Shown here in pieces: positions 5,535-6,342 of a stretch of 6,342 bases of DNA. Below the pieces are notes generated by a model. That model saw nothing but the letters and a program-made list of their open reading frames with translations. It searched no databases and was not told the DNA's origin. Source of the stretch: Spirosoma sp. (GTDB lineage: Bacteria > Bacteroidota > Bacteroidia > Cytophagales > Spirosomataceae); assembly GCA_028288385.1 (NCBI GenBank), contig JAQBNX010000783.1, positions 1 through 6,342 on the forward strand, in the 5' to 3' direction. The position numbers and the translations under genes were made by a program. Each line of letters starts with the position of its first letter. Position 1 is the stretch's first letter.

Positions 5535-6342
5535 TTACCTGGGTTGTCCGCCTGCCGGTGTCGTACCGCCCGATTGTGTTTGGTTGCTGCCATCGCTTTT
5601 CACGTCGTCATTCGTCACGGATTTAGCTTTCTTGCGGGGGGCTTCCATCGTCATCTTACCCAATTTAACCGTAAACGTCAGGCGAACACCCCGGTTGTAC
5701 AAATAAACATCGTTTACCTGACTGAATCTGGCCGAATTCAGGAAGGAATGAATATGGTAGCGGTTGCTGAGAAAGTTCTCAGCGGCTAATCCCAGGCTTG
5801 CTTTTTTATTGGCAAAATCTTTCTTGACCCCCAGTGTGTAGAAGCCAAACCCACCCTGCCGTCCCTGCAATTGCACCTGCGAGCCCTGCATGAATCCGAA
5901 AGCCTGAGCACCCCAACCGTTTTTAAACTGGGCCGAAGCGAACGAACCCCCGCTGACGTTAACACCTGAATTCGTTAAGCTGGCCGATATTCCATCGGCA
6001 TTCATGGCCTGGCCCGTCAACTGGGTATAAAAGGCATTCATAAACAGACCGACGCTAATCTTTGACGTAACGGCCACATTCGCAAAGATATTGGTTCCGT
6101 AAGTGTGCTGGCGGCCAATGTTTTGATATGTTGTCACGATGGCACCCGGCAACGTATCGGAAGGCTGACTGATCTGGCTAATGGCATTGTTGGTGACCCG
6201 GCCAAAGAAGGTGGCATTAATGAACGTTTTCTGGATGGTTTTGCTCAGCCCCAGTTCCATGTTATTGGTCAGTTCAGGGCGCAGGGTTGGATTGCCGACG
6301 GTGATATTCTGGGGGTTAGCCGCATTGAAGTTGGGGTTCAAC
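5535..6342 (-). CDS. Outer-membrane beta-barrel family protein, TonB-dependent receptor-like (5' partial)
   Basis: Only the C-terminal 268 residues are inside the window; the frame runs off the right edge, so the TTG at 6341 is not a start. The segment begins with LNPNF followed by NITVGNPTLRPELTNNMELG (visible residues 12-31). The GNPxLRPE motif and the following strand are typical of the C-terminal barrel of Bacteroidota TonB-dependent receptors and of the related outer-membrane beta-barrel family (OMP_b-brl_3 type). Alternating amphipathic strands follow, and the final strand is about 218-228 (GVRLTFTVKLG). A 40-residue tail then follows (229-268): basic EAPRKKAKS, then TNDDVK, then a Gly/Ser/Thr/Gln-rich end. 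This basic plus NDDVK plus Gly-rich tail is common in that barrel family. The transported ligand cannot be told from the visible part. It is the upstream partner of the LolA-like gene on the same strand. Confidence 0.88.
   Translation of the reverse strand, partial: LNPNFNAANPQNITVGNPTLRPELTNNMELGLSKTIQKTFINATFFGRVTNNAISQISQPSDTLPGAIVTTYQNIGRQHTYGTNIFANVAVTSKISVGLFMNAFYTQLTGQAMNADGISASLTNSGVNVSGGSFASAQFKNGWGAQAFGFMQGSQVQLQGRQGGFGFYTLGVKKDFANKKASLGLAAENFLSNRYHIHSFLNSARFSQVNDVYLYNRGVRLTFTVKLGKMTMEAPRKKAKSVTNDDVKSDGSNQTQSGGTTPAGGQPR

Noticed and set aside
5460..5789. Plus-strand 109-codon open frame over the end of the receptor-like gene
   Set aside because: It is antisense to the barrel's C-terminus, which has clear family features, and its own translation has no recognisable pattern.

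Overview
The window most likely comes from a Bacteroidota chromosome, probably the Cytophagales (Spirosoma and its relatives). This rests on protein style: a ThuA/sugar-dehydrogenase/PKD/cytochrome c fusion, an outer-membrane beta-barrel family protein with a charged NDDVK-type tail, Sec signal peptides ending in SQ or AQ, and starts without a clear Shine-Dalgarno sequence. The genus is inference. I see no rRNA, tRNA, CRISPR array, insertion sequence or phage gene.

Layout. (1) Positions 1-3618, plus strand: the 3' 1205 codons of a very large secreted multidomain protein whose N-terminus lies left of the window. (2) 3678-4064, plus: a small secreted beta-rich protein, 59 bp downstream with no terminator between. 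(3) 4081-4137: two consecutive hairpins, the second a 14-bp perfect stem with a U-run, closing this unit. (4) 4200-4493, plus: a small Dabb-type ferredoxin-like barrel protein. (5) 4494-4624: a gene-free stretch with no clear content. (6) 4625-4671: a 16-bp perfect-stem terminator between convergent genes, its U-run on the minus-strand side. (7) 4706-5422, minus: a secreted LolA-like protein, preceded by a 16-bp tandem duplication. (8) 5535 to the right edge, minus: the C-terminal 268 residues of an outer-membrane beta-barrel receptor-like protein.

How the parts may work together. The large protein joins a ThuA-like domain, a PQQ-type sugar dehydrogenase domain and a one-heme cytochrome c domain, with PKD, CBM6-like and C-terminal beta domains. 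This suggests extracytoplasmic sugar oxidation with electrons passed to the built-in heme, and carbohydrate binding by the accessory domains. The small downstream secreted protein may be co-transcribed, with unknown role. On the minus strand the receptor-like barrel and the LolA-like protein form a second envelope pair, receptor first. All but the Dabb protein are envelope or secreted proteins.

I found no strong evidence of a wholly new system. The best leads are the extra C-terminal domain of the fusion protein, its small secreted neighbour, and the tandem repeat in front of the LolA-like gene.
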